DNA from: Candidatus Aminicenantota bacterium
GTDB lineage: Bacteria; Acidobacteriota; Aminicenantia; UBA2199
Reading direction: 5' to 3'
DNA: 33,052 bases
Assembly (NCBI GenBank): GCA_026393835.1
Contig: JAPKZK010000089.1
Span: forward strand, 1 to 33,052
Part shown: in pieces, positions 16,112-23,673 of the stretch
Layout: every line of letters starts with the position of its first letter
How positions within the stretch are numbered: position 1 is the first letter of the stretch
Position numbers and translations under genes: made by a program
Notes under the pieces: model-generated
Told to the model about the DNA's origin: nothing
The model's input: only the letters and a program-made list of their open reading frames with translations
Database searches by the model: none

Positions 16112-17248
16112 TCATTCCTCCTTTGTTCTTGGTTTAAATAAAACAGCCGCTCTTTCAAGAAAGGCGCCGATGTTTTGATCAATATCCTCTTTCGAATTAA
16201 GTTTATCTTTCATCAGGGTTTCCCATTCCATTTTGCAGCGGCAGCCGGCCTTAGCCAGGATTCTCTTGTCCATGAATAAGTTGTAGCGATCCATTAAATC
16301 CGTGAGTCTCGCGTCGCACTTGCCGCAGTTATGGGCGGCCGACCGGGGCAGCGGGGTAATCTTGAAACCGCCGATAAATATCGGCCCCAGGTGGAAACAA
16401 CGATCGATAACCTCGATGATGCTCCATAACCAGGGGGCGCGGTAACAGCCGGCTTTTTCTAGGTAAAAAGGCAAACTGAAATCCTGGATATTGCAGGCTT
16501 CCAGGGAAACGAGCCGGGTCCCGGCGGTAAAGGCGTAATGTATGGAACGTACGGAGTCGGTAACGGCGGTATATTCATTAATAAACGGGGGTTTAAGCAG
16601 TATATACGTTAAGGACTTGAAATATTTATTGACAAGCCGCAGCGTGTCTTCATATTTATTTTTAGTTAAGCCCTTGTTGATACAGACTTCGCGGATATAA
16701 TCGTCCGCGGATTCCAGCCCGATGCCGATGATCAGTTCCTTATCGCCCAGGATTTTTTTTATTTTCCCCAACTTTTCTTCGTCGATATACTCGGCCCGGG
16801 ATTCGATTATGATTTGTTTGATATGTTTATTTTGGGCCACTTGTTCCAGGATACTCAATTGAACATTTTCCCGGATTTCGTCATCGTTTAGAAAAGAACC
16901 GGAATTATAAAGGCAAACGACCGGGTAATAGTCATAATCGTAACGGCAAAACTCCTCGCGGAAACTCTCCATTACGTGGTTTTCGCTGAGTTCGCCGCCC
17001 ATGGCGGTTTTCAAGGGATAGCTGCATATGGTACAGCCGGCCGGTTCATGTGCGCTGTTCTTTGCCAGCCAGCCGCAGCCCCTGGATTTTATAATAAAAC
17101 AAACCCGTTTTACAGGTTTGCCGTTTAAATTTCCATAGCGGACGTCCGAGAATTTGATTCCCTTTTGGTAATTCCTCAGTCCCTCGATCGCTTCGGGGAC
17201 TCTCCGGCGGGTTAAAAAATCCAGGAGTTCATTTTTCAGCGTTGGCAT
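16112..17248 (-). CDS. Radical SAM protein resembling archaeosine-biosynthesis RaSEA (TIGR01210-like)
   Basis: A 378-residue radical SAM enzyme. The presumed iron-sulfur motif lies in KSRGCGW...GCTICSYP, giving Cys58, Cys72 and Cys75 (C-x13-C-x2-C), an expanded spacing instead of CxxxCxxC. This Elp3/RaSEA-type arrangement, with the phrase CSYP, points to the family of archaeal RaSEA, which with ArcS makes archaeosine from a lysine-modified deazaguanine in tRNA. Strands VVCLYNSGSFLND and IIIESRAEYI belong to the barrel. A C-terminal Cys group (HNCGKCDARL, AGCRCKM) resembles a second metal or zinc site. ATG 17248 is preferred because a longer frame overlaps the previous gene. A bacterial copy in a biosynthetic run may act on another substrate. 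Confidence 0.65.
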   Translation of the reverse strand: MPTLKNELLDFLTRRRVPEAIEGLRNYQKGIKFSDVRYGNLNGKPVKRVCFIIKSRGCGWLAKNSAHEPAGCTICSYPLKTAMGGELSENHVMESFREEFCRYDYDYYPVVCLYNSGSFLNDDEIRENVQLSILEQVAQNKHIKQIIIESRAEYIDEEKLGKIKKILGDKELIIGIGLESADDYIREVCINKGLTKNKYEDTLRLVNKYFKSLTYILLKPPFINEYTAVTDSVRSIHYAFTAGTRLVSLEACNIQDFSLPFYLEKAGCYRAPWLWSIIEVIDRCFHLGPIFIGGFKITPLPRSAAHNCGKCDARLTDLMDRYNLFMDKRILAKAGCRCKMEWETLMKDKLNSKEDIDQNIGAFLERAAVLFKPRTKEE

Positions 17249-17261
17249 GGCGTTCACTCTC

Positions 17262-18344
17262 TCACTCTTGATGTTTATAACACTGCGAATTATGCCAGCA
17301 AAGCGGGTCCGGGGCAAACATATCGCCCGTCAATCCGAAAGCAATGGAACGGCACCCGTAGCACTTGCTTAAATATTCGCAGTTCTTACAATCGCCCTTG
17401 ATGTATTTCTCGATATAGCGGGTCTTTTGAAACAGTTCCGAATGGGCGATAATTTCTTTCAAAGTCGCTCCCTTGATCAGGTAATCGTATATCTGGATGC
17501 AGGGACACGGCCGGACATAGCCTTCGGAACTTATCGCACAGTCTAGATAGAAGTTTTTGCAGCCGACGCCTCCGCAGCCCGGGAATTTTACTTCCCATGG
17601 GACGCCGAATTCGTTATCGATGCGCGCGGCTTCTTCATACAATTTTTTTAATTCATCGGGCTGCAGCAGCAGGTCTAAATTTTTTGCCGCTTCGCCCACG
17701 GGCCAGAAGCGGGTGAAGGTCGGTTTAATATTGCGCTCCCTGGCCCAGCGCCAGATGATGGGGATTTCCGCTGTATTTGCTTTTGTGGCAATGGCGTTAA
17801 TCTCCAGGGTGGGATTGCCGGGTTCATTATATCCCAACTTCAAGAGCTTGTCTATTAAACGTTTCGTGTTTTCCAGCCCATTGAAACCGGTAAAATATTC
17901 GTATTTGGATTTTTCCAATGAATCCAATTTTAAACACAGCGAGCAATGGTTATCGAATAACCGGTGGGCGACTTCATCGTTAATCGCTATCCCGTTGGTA
18001 AAGAGCAGGATATCGGCGTCTTGCCGGTATATGTATTCGATCAGCTCGAAAATATCTTCATAGAGTAAGGCTTCGCCGCCGGTTAAGTTGATAAGCTGGG
18101 CGCCCAGTTCTATTCCTTCAGCGACGATGCGTTTGAAGTCGGCGAGGGTCAAATTATCGCGGCCCGCCAGTTTTGCCGGGTTTTCACTGGCGTAGCAATA
18201 CACGCACCGGAAGTTGCAGCGCTTTGTCACTTCCAGCGTTACTGAGCGTAGTTCCCCTTTATCCCGTATTAAAAAGACCTCTGCATCGCTGATTTCTTTT
18301 TTTAACCCTCTAATTTGTTGGTTATACAGGGTGCTTTCGGTCAT
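17262..18344 (-). CDS. Radical SAM/SPASM-domain enzyme, first gene of the minus-strand cluster
   Basis: A 360-residue enzyme that cleaves SAM to start radical chemistry. CNFRCVYC (Cys43, Cys47, Cys50) binds the catalytic [4Fe-4S] cluster. LTGGEALL is the SAM-binding GGE motif. The C-terminal third is a SPASM/twitch-like auxiliary-cluster domain with many cysteines (CGGVGCKNFYLDC, VRPCPC, GDCKNCEYLSKCYGC, DPLCW). Such domains occur in peptide-modifying and small-molecule enzymes. The start at ATG 18344 has AGGAGA seven bases upstream. The next gene starts 13 bases after its stop. No precursor-like peptide frame is seen beside it, so a small-molecule substrate is more likely than a peptide. Confidence 0.88.
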   Translation of the reverse strand: MTESTLYNQQIRGLKKEISDAEVFLIRDKGELRSVTLEVTKRCNFRCVYCYASENPAKLAGRDNLTLADFKRIVAEGIELGAQLINLTGGEALLYEDIFELIEYIYRQDADILLFTNGIAINDEVAHRLFDNHCSLCLKLDSLEKSKYEYFTGFNGLENTKRLIDKLLKLGYNEPGNPTLEINAIATKANTAEIPIIWRWARERNIKPTFTRFWPVGEAAKNLDLLLQPDELKKLYEEAARIDNEFGVPWEVKFPGCGGVGCKNFYLDCAISSEGYVRPCPCIQIYDYLIKGATLKEIIAHSELFQKTRYIEKYIKGDCKNCEYLSKCYGCRSIAFGLTGDMFAPDPLCWHNSQCYKHQE

Positions 18345-18427
18345 CCGGGGTCTCCTGGGTAAATCGTTTTAAACAGGCTTCCGCTCCTGTCCGTATGAAA
18401 TCGCTATAATTGTTTTACTTACGCCCA

Positions 18428-18454
18428 TTTATATTCGGTAAAAATATGGTTCAA
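18428..18454 (-). promoter_or_regulatory. Possible promoter of the minus-strand biosynthetic cluster
   Basis: On the minus strand TTGAAC (18454-18449) and TATAAA (18433-18428) are separated by 15 bases, a little short. They sit about 80 bases upstream of ATG 18344. This is the best pair found in the gap, but not a strong match. Confidence 0.3.
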
Positions 18455-18511
18455 CTTTTTTTAAATAGGAGTATATCATATTGGAGCTGAAAAGTAAATC
18501 TATAAAATTCC

Positions 18512-18531
18512 TGCATGTCCCTTTTTCCCTT
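18512..18531 (+). repeat. Left arm of a 20-base inverted repeat bracketing damaged regulators
   Basis: TGCATGTCCCTTTTTCCCTT at 18512-18531 recurs as its exact reverse complement at 19380-19399. The 888-base interval holds a promoter, a 43-codon frame and two damaged XRE-type regulators. This could be the terminal inverted repeat of a small mobile or formerly mobile element; no transposase is present. Confidence 0.6.
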
Positions 18532-18539
18532 TTTTTGGC

Positions 18540-18568
18540 TTGACTTGAAATAGTAGATAATGTATATT
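18540..18568 (+). promoter_or_regulatory. Sigma-70-type promoter upstream of the 43-codon frame and XRE gene
   Basis: TTGACT (18540-18545) and TATATT (18563-18568) are 17 bases apart, with TG directly before the -10. The predicted start falls on or next to ATG 18574, giving a leaderless message. Confidence 0.6.
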
Positions 18569-18573
18569 AAAGC

Positions 18574-18705
18574 ATGATGCAGACAATGTGCTTTTTTAGA
18601 GTGAAACGCATTTATCAAGTAACCGGCGGTAAGTTTTATGTTGCTAAAGGCGCCCGGTCTGGAGCCAGGTTTGACAAAAATTACAGGGAGGTAAATAGGG
18701 CATGA
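18574..18705 (+). CDS. Possible 43-residue leaderless protein overlapping the XRE gene start
   Basis: ATG 18574 lies five bases after the -10 box. The frame runs 43 codons to TGA (18703-18705), which overlaps the ATG (18702) of the downstream XRE gene in the ATGA manner typical of coupled genes. The peptide is short and basic (two Cys-free halves apart from one early Cys, many Lys and Arg) and matches nothing I recognise. The end of the frame carries the AGGGAGGT ribosome-binding site of the XRE gene. A regulatory leader or a real small protein are both possible, and chance is not excluded. Confidence 0.35.
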   Translation: MMQTMCFFRVKRIYQVTGGKFYVAKGARSGARFDKNYREVNRA

Positions 18706-19115
18706 GAAGACAGGTGAATTTCTAGGAAATAGGGCAGCGGCTCAAGGCGGCGCGCAAATCGGTGAATATCCAGCAAAAGGAGATGGCGGCGACCCTGGGT
18801 ATGCCTGCCAGTTACCTTAGTGAGATCGAAAGCGGCAAAGGGAATCCCGGTCCTGATTTCTTTTTAAAGCTGGCTTCCGAATACGATTTTAGCCTGAATT
18901 ACCTGTTCCTGGGCATCGGCGACATGTTTCTCCAGGGGGAAAATAAAGTAAAGAGGCAGGAATTCGATATCGGGACCGGGATCGATTCCATTGAAAAAAT
19001 GGCCTGGATTATGGATATGTCGCCCTATTTCAATACGGCGGTCATGGCTGCCGCCAATAAATTATTGTATTCTGATGATGATATCATTAAAAAAAGCATG
19101 AAAAAAATAGTTTGA
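18702..19115 (+). pseudogene. XRE/HTH-type regulator interrupted by an in-frame TAG at codon 8
   Basis: ATG 18702 has a strong AGGGAGGT site and overlaps the preceding 43-codon frame. Codon 8 (18723-18725) is TAG, then the same frame continues uninterrupted for 130 codons. The continuation encodes a full XRE domain (EIGQRLKAARKS, then QKEMAATLGMPASYLSEIESGKGNPGPDFF, then NYLFLGIGDMFL). A helical tail like that of the regulators at 20663, 23674 and 31627 follows. The segment after the stop includes helix 1, so a restart at GTG 18762 would give a protein without its first helix. The rest looks well preserved, so the nonsense change may be recent, or the codon may be read through. It lies inside the inverted-repeat-bracketed segment. 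Confidence 0.7.
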
Positions 19116-19133
19116 ATCCCCCCGCCACGCTAA

Positions 19134-19343
19134 GCAATAACAATATTAAAAGGAAAACATTTATTCGAAATTGGCCAGCGTTTAATTACAATACGGAATG
19201 AGGCGGGCCTTACCCGCCGGATGATGGCCCTGAAGTTAGGTATTCACAAAAAAAGCTATTATAATCATGAGCGCGGGATATCTTTGCCCTGCTTTGAGAC
19301 ATTGCATCGCCTGCAAACCGAATTCGATATCTCCATGGATTAG
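19134..19343 (+). pseudogene. Second XRE/HTH regulator remnant lacking a start codon
   Basis: A frame open from 19134 to TAG 19341-19343 encodes FEIGQRLITIRNEAGLTRR, MMALKLGIHKKSYYNHERG and ISLPCFETLHRLQTEFDIS. This is a recognisable XRE helix-turn-helix domain related to the upstream copy (both begin with EIGQRL). No ATG, GTG or TTG precedes the domain in frame, and the usual helical tail is missing. It therefore appears to be a decayed or truncated copy. It lies between the TAG-interrupted regulator and the right inverted repeat. Confidence 0.65.
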
Positions 19344-19379
19344 CTCCCATTCAAAAACGGTCCCGTACATACCAAAGGG

Positions 19380-19399
19380 AAGGGAAAAAGGGACATGCA
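19380..19399 (-). repeat. Right arm of the 20-base inverted repeat
   Basis: AAGGGAAAAAGGGACATGCA at 19380-19399 is the exact reverse complement of 18512-18531. It closes the 888-base segment that holds the two damaged XRE genes. Confidence 0.6.
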
Positions 19400-19407
19400 A
19401 GAAGAAT

Positions 19408-19953
19408 TTATTCGAGTTTCTGCGCTCCGTTTTTGACCGCTTTTAGGGAGGCGCCTGTTATTTTGTAATCCAGCAGGCTGTCCTGGATAATCCGTCTGTC
19501 GATTTCCCGTTTTATTGCTTCCAACGAATCTTTCATACTAAGCCGATGTGGTAATGGCTTGCCATCTTCATCGATTTTCTCATCAACGCTTTTGGCGTCT
19601 GCCTTTTTATAGAGTAGGGTAATGAAACCTTTAATTTCACTATCCATTTCCCTTGAGGCATCCAGGGCGACATTGTCGAAAAGCCTCGGATTCAGAAGTT
19701 CATCTAGATCGTCTTCTATGCCGTCATGATTAATTTTGAAGCATAAGTCCGCGGCGATGCTTTTCTCATGGAAAGTTTCGTTGTTTTTAATGAAATCGAT
19801 AACCGCCTGGTGCTTTTCTGTTTTAGGCAGGTCGATGAGGAGTTGATTGTTTTTGTCAACTTCTTTAACAAGACTTTCGATTAATTTCATGGGGATTTTG
19901 TCATGGATAATGGCTTTAATGTCGATGGTCAGTCTAAATTTTTTTGTACTCAT
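19408..19953 (-). CDS. Hypothetical protein, 181 residues
   Basis: I do not recognise a family. The product is charged and soluble, with no signal peptide or membrane span. It has an N-terminal strand (KKFRLTIDIKAII), an acidic middle (DGIEDDLDELLNPRLFDN) and a C-terminal amphipathic helix (SLEAIKREIDRRIIQDSLLDYKI). AAGGAG lies nine bases before ATG 19953, supporting expression. It starts just outside the right inverted repeat (19380-19399), is transcribed toward it, and has no operon partner. Its position between a damaged regulator segment and a noncoding stretch gives no clue to function. Confidence 0.6.
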   Translation of the reverse strand: MSTKKFRLTIDIKAIIHDKIPMKLIESLVKEVDKNNQLLIDLPKTEKHQAVIDFIKNNETFHEKSIAADLCFKINHDGIEDDLDELLNPRLFDNVALDASREMDSEIKGFITLLYKKADAKSVDEKIDEDGKPLPHRLSMKDSLEAIKREIDRRIIQDSLLDYKITGASLKAVKNGAQKLE

Positions 19954-19998
19954 TGTTGGGGCTCCTTCTTTTTTTTATATAAAGATAATAAAGCGGCA

Positions 19999-20030
<32 letters not shown>

Positions 20031-20185
20031 ATTGAACCTACTTCGCGTGTCTTCGTTTTTTTAGGGTGTCCCGCCGGGACCTTCGCGGCTGATCGTCCGT
20101 GTTTTGTCCGTGTTCGTCCGTGGCTCATCTTTTTTCGTGGTAATTCGAGTAATTCGTGGGCAGTTTTATTTTGAGAAACCAACGC

Positions 20186-20324
20186 CGCATGGGTTGAGAG
20201 CCAGGGGGAAGCGGAACAAATTGCTCCCAACCCATGCGTCGCTGGAACAAGAGAATATATGGAGAGTTGTAATGCCATTGCGAATCCCGGCAAAAGTGAG
20301 CGCCCCGAGAAGGTGCGCTCTTTT
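20186..20324 (+). ncRNA. Candidate structured RNA: long hairpin then terminator-like hairpin
   Basis: CGCATGGGTTG (20186-20196) pairs with CAACCCATGCG (20228-20238); after one mismatch four more pairs (GAGC/GCTC) follow, giving 15 of 16 paired positions. About 60 bases on, GAGCGC (20298-20303) pairs with GCGCTC (20315-20320), followed directly by TTTT, like an intrinsic terminator. No good promoter is visible just upstream, and the structure could instead be a repetitive element. Confidence 0.3.
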
Positions 20325-20598
20325 CTGTCCACAAGCGTGTTCATCTTAACGTATTTCACAATCATTTCATCCTACGCCGGATATTATAATTCGGATTTTC
20401 CAATTTGTCAATAGCATGGCGAAATAATTTTTACAAAACTCAATATTATAAAAGAGTAGTACGCTTTAGACGAACAAGCTTCGGAATATTGCGCAATGGT
20501 GCCGGTCAATTTCGTTGAAATATCCATCGGATTGTTTTTAAATTAATTGTTTTCATTCCTGGGCGATCGGTGACAATGCATTTTTCACAACCTTTTGC

Positions 20599-20626
20599 TT
20601 TACTTTTATTTTTTGTTGTGTATAAT
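20599..20626 (+). promoter_or_regulatory. Promoter of the 20663 regulator operon
   Basis: TTTACT (20599-20604) and a perfect TATAAT (20621-20626) are 16 bases apart. A start near 20633 leaves a 30-base leader containing AAAGGAGG before ATG 20663. Confidence 0.65.
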
Positions 20627-20662
20627 ATGCTCTTGGTTCCTTAATAAAGGAGGCGCCCTACC

Positions 20663-21118
20663 ATGGAAAAGCCCATGAATGCTTATGATCTGAAAGGTTT
20701 AGGTCAACGGGTCAGAAAAATACGAAATGAGTTGCATTTTTCACAGCAGGACTTTGCCAAAAAGCCCAGTCTATCCGGTAGTTTCTTATCTGAAATCGAG
20801 GCCGGCAAGGTTAAGCCGGGTTATAACTTTATTATGAGCATCTCTAAAGAATGCCGGGTGAACCTGTATTTCCTCCTGTATGGGAAGGGTAAGATGTTCC
20901 TGGACCCATTCGATGATTCCGTTAGCAACAGCGAGGACCCGAAGGGGCACATTGAAAATTTCAAGCACGTTTTATGGTACCTGGAACGCTCGCCCATGTT
21001 GATGCATACTTTGGTGGGTTTCGCCGCCCGGTACATTTATGAAAATAAGGGCTTTATCGACAGTGAAATCGAAAGGTTTAATAATAAAGAAAATAAAGAC
21101 AAAGGAGAAAAACCATGA
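20663..21118 (+). CDS. XRE-family HTH regulator with helical C-terminal domain (copy 3)
   Basis: A 151-residue DNA-binding protein, probably an autoregulator or regulator of the RiPP locus. Residues about 12-70 form the XRE domain: LGQRVRKIRNELHFSQQDFAKKP, SLSGSFLSEIEAGKVKPG and NLYFLLYGKGKMFL. The tail (about 90-140) is a predicted helical domain with HVLWYLERSPMLMHTLVGFAARYI, a pattern shared with the copies at 18702, 23674 and 31627. AAAGGAGG nine bases before the ATG supports the start. Its stop overlaps the next ATG (ATGA, 21115-21118). It heads a colinear run (regulator, secreted protein, permease, regulator, precursor, maturase, propeller). Ligand and operator are unknown. Confidence 0.85.
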   Translation: MEKPMNAYDLKGLGQRVRKIRNELHFSQQDFAKKPSLSGSFLSEIEAGKVKPGYNFIMSISKECRVNLYFLLYGKGKMFLDPFDDSVSNSEDPKGHIENFKHVLWYLERSPMLMHTLVGFAARYIYENKGFIDSEIERFNNKENKDKGEKP

Positions 21119-21765
21119 AAAAAATATTTTTAATCTCAGTGCTTGTGCTAATAGTATTCACAGGGCAGATTCTTGCGATTGTCTATGCCAATCATTCCTG
21201 TGATGCTTATAACAATTGCCTCCCTCCCCCAGGGTTTAAAAGTTTTACCAGCCCCAACATAGGTCAATTGATAATCGAAGGGGCAGGCTATTTCCTGGCA
21301 TCTCATTATGAAATGCTGAGGTTTTTGTATAAAACAGAATTATCCGAGGTGAACGGGGTAAATTACCTGGAATTGCAGGAAATTCTCATCAGCGCTATTG
21401 CCAACATGGAGAGCGCCAGCGGTACATATAAGAACCTTATCCAGTTAGCCAGGGAAACGCCTTATGACCCGGCGGTTATCGATAAGTTGATGAAGTTCGA
21501 TTACCAGGGGTTTATGAAAAAGAAAAGTCTGACCAGTGATGTATTTTTAAAGGTACAGGGTTTCCTGGCTAAAGGAAATGTAACCGGCGCCTATATCAGC
21601 ATGAAAGCGTCTAAGGACGCCATTATCGCTCAATTATATGCGATTAAAGCCAGCCTGGATGCCAATGTTTTCCCGGACATCAACCAAATTTACCGGGCAA
21701 ACCAGGCTTACCATGACACAATGTTGTTCGGCCAATATATGGCTGATGTTTTCAATAATCTATAA
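21115..21765 (+). CDS. Secreted helical protein of unknown function
   Basis: A 216-residue exported protein with a signal peptide (about 1-25, cleavage near VYA). Two cysteines follow at the mature N-terminus (NHSCDAYNNC). The rest is mostly amphipathic helix (ISAIANMESASGTYKNLIQLARE, DVFLKVQGFLAKGNVTGAYISMKASKDAIIAQLYAIKASLDA), suggesting a periplasmic helical bundle. I recognise no family. It is translationally coupled to the regulator upstream (ATGA overlap) and followed 31 bases later by an ABC-2-type permease gene. A role as partner of that permease is likely, but whether in export, sensing or self-protection is not shown. Confidence 0.65.
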   Translation: MKKIFLISVLVLIVFTGQILAIVYANHSCDAYNNCLPPPGFKSFTSPNIGQLIIEGAGYFLASHYEMLRFLYKTELSEVNGVNYLELQEILISAIANMESASGTYKNLIQLARETPYDPAVIDKLMKFDYQGFMKKKSLTSDVFLKVQGFLAKGNVTGAYISMKASKDAIIAQLYAIKASLDANVFPDINQIYRANQAYHDTMLFGQYMADVFNNL

Positions 21766-21796
21766 TTAAGTGAAATTTGAATGGAGGAGGTATAGT

Positions 21797-23650
21797 ATGA
21801 AACCGAGTAAATCTTCATTTTATCTTGATTTTAAAGAACTCACATGCACACGAAACTTGTTTATAATTGCCATTCTATACGTATTGTTATTAGGATTGGC
21901 TCAGATTCGAATCATTGAAGACAAAGTGGAATTAAAAGAACTTGAAATCACCAACAGACTTGAAAAATTGAAAGCTGAGCAATTTAATGAGTACGTCCCC
22001 TATTCAGTATATGGAATCCGTTTATTTACTATGCCTTCTCCTTTGAATTTTCTGTCTATCTTTAAAATAGACAGTGGCTTAATTGCCGCCGTGGATTCAG
22101 GAACAGCTTTAAAAATATATGAAACAAAAAAGGAATATAACATACTTCCTGATCCATCGGACTGGTTATTGAATTTTACCGGGATGCTGATTATTTTTGG
22201 CTACTTGTTAGTGATGCTGCTGGGATACGAGGCTTTTAACGATGTCAAGGAGTTAAGGTCTCTGTGTACTTTAAAAAACTATTCCCAGGCTTTTGCAACA
22301 CGCATTTTGTCACGTATGATTTTCATTACAGTTGTTCTCATATGCCTTGCTTTAAGTGTTTACTTTTTGACCTGGGCCAATGGCTTAAGCATCCCAGGTT
22401 TCTATTTCTTGATTTATTGGGGGTTGGCCATACTTGTCATTAATTTTCCTCTTTTCATGGGAACTGTTTCCGGGGCGTTAAAGAGCCGGCTAAAACGAAT
22501 AACTTGCTTCGTATGTCTCTTCTTAAGTGTGACTCTTCTTTCGTTATTTATCATCGTCAAACTGGTGAAAGGGTTTTCCAATAATATCTCAGAGCCTCAA
22601 ACCGAGTTTGACAAAGTGAAAATTCTTATGGCTTTTGAAAGAGCAGGAATAAATCGATTTGGAGATGTAAGAAGCGGTGAGGAATTCAATAACCTGGTCA
22701 AAAGTTATCTTGACAATCAATTGCTAATTCTTGAAGATATAGAGCGCAAACACAAACAAGACATTGTTGACAGGGTAGACCTATTTAAAACCCTGTCATG
22801 CTTAGTACCATCGACATTTTTTCTGACCACAGTCAATGAACTTTGTGGGAATGGCTATGATACTTACTTTGGCTTCTATGGCTTAACAGAAGAAATGAAA
22901 AGCGGTTTCATCAAATTCTTTTTTGAAAAGGAATATTTTACCAAACCTGTCCCTGGCAAAGTCGAATCCTTCATCAAGGGTGACGAGAATATTTATCGCT
23001 GCCGGAGCAGCCTGCCCTCAAACCTCTGGGCCGGTATCATTTTAACTCTTCTCTACAGCGTCGGGTTAATCGCCCTGACCCATTATTTCACCTACAAGAA
23101 AGTCTTCCCGGTCAAACAAAAATTAGAAGACGAAGACAACGTCCATACCTTTATCCGGCAAGGCGAACCCAACACCTTCTTTACCAATTCCGAATTAGTT
23201 AAAGCCAAACTGTATAACCATTTCTCAGGCAAAGAAAAACTTAAAGGGGATATCGGCTTTATCCCGGATGGAGAATTGGACTCCATGGAAAAAGCCCCTT
23301 TCTTCTATTTAGGCCCCGTTTCCTGCTTCAAACATATCAGCCCCACCAACCTGCACCTGTTTTTTTTCGGGGAAAAACCGGATGAAAATATGGAAAAATG
23401 GGAAGTCCTGTTAAAATATGCCCTTACCTTTAAAGTCGCTGTATTTGACGGTTTCATGGAGTCCGTGGACCCCAGGAAATTAACGGACGCGAAAAGGCAA
23501 TTGAATGAGCAAGAAGTTTATGGTCTGGTCCTTACGTCGGATTATTATTTTACCCTTGAATATGTCGAAGACCCGCGCAACTTGAAAATTCAACCGAACG
23601 ATCCCATCGGCCAATACCTGGAAAACAAACTGAAGGAAAAATATAAATAA
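21797..23650 (+). CDS. ABC-2-type permease-like protein with a degenerate ATPase-like C-terminus
   Basis: A 617-residue inner-membrane protein. Six hydrophobic spans are visible: one at about 15-35, four between about 135 and 265, and one at about 410-435. A large extracytoplasmic loop lies between spans 1 and 2, a layout of ABC-2 permeases. The cytoplasmic tail contains KVAVFDGFMESVDPRKL followed by YGLVLTSD. This recalls an ABC ATPase Walker B, D-loop and switch order, but has no Walker A loop, no LSGGQ and Gly in place of the catalytic Glu. It is therefore probably inactive, or the resemblance is fortuitous. ATG 21797 is chosen because GGAGGAGG lies six bases upstream. The gene sits between the secreted protein and the second regulator. 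It may export or protect against the neighbouring peptide; no separate ATPase gene is present. Confidence 0.6.
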   Translation: MKPSKSSFYLDFKELTCTRNLFIIAILYVLLLGLAQIRIIEDKVELKELEITNRLEKLKAEQFNEYVPYSVYGIRLFTMPSPLNFLSIFKIDSGLIAAVDSGTALKIYETKKEYNILPDPSDWLLNFTGMLIIFGYLLVMLLGYEAFNDVKELRSLCTLKNYSQAFATRILSRMIFITVVLICLALSVYFLTWANGLSIPGFYFLIYWGLAILVINFPLFMGTVSGALKSRLKRITCFVCLFLSVTLLSLFIIVKLVKGFSNNISEPQTEFDKVKILMAFERAGINRFGDVRSGEEFNNLVKSYLDNQLLILEDIERKHKQDIVDRVDLFKTLSCLVPSTFFLTTVNELCGNGYDTYFGFYGLTEEMKSGFIKFFFEKEYFTKPVPGKVESFIKGDENIYRCRSSLPSNLWAGIILTLLYSVGLIALTHYFTYKKVFPVKQKLEDEDNVHTFIRQGEPNTFFTNSELVKAKLYNHFSGKEKLKGDIGFIPDGELDSMEKAPFFYLGPVSCFKHISPTNLHLFFFGEKPDENMEKWEVLLKYALTFKVAVFDGFMESVDPRKLTDAKRQLNEQEVYGLVLTSDYYFTLEYVEDPRNLKIQPNDPIGQYLENKLKEKYK

Positions 23651-23673
23651 CCCGAACAAAAAAGGAAAATACA

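Noticed and set aside
17249..17317. N-terminal extension of the RaSEA-like gene
   Set aside because: Overlaps the SPASM gene end; ATG 17248 gives a natural start 13 bases after that stop.
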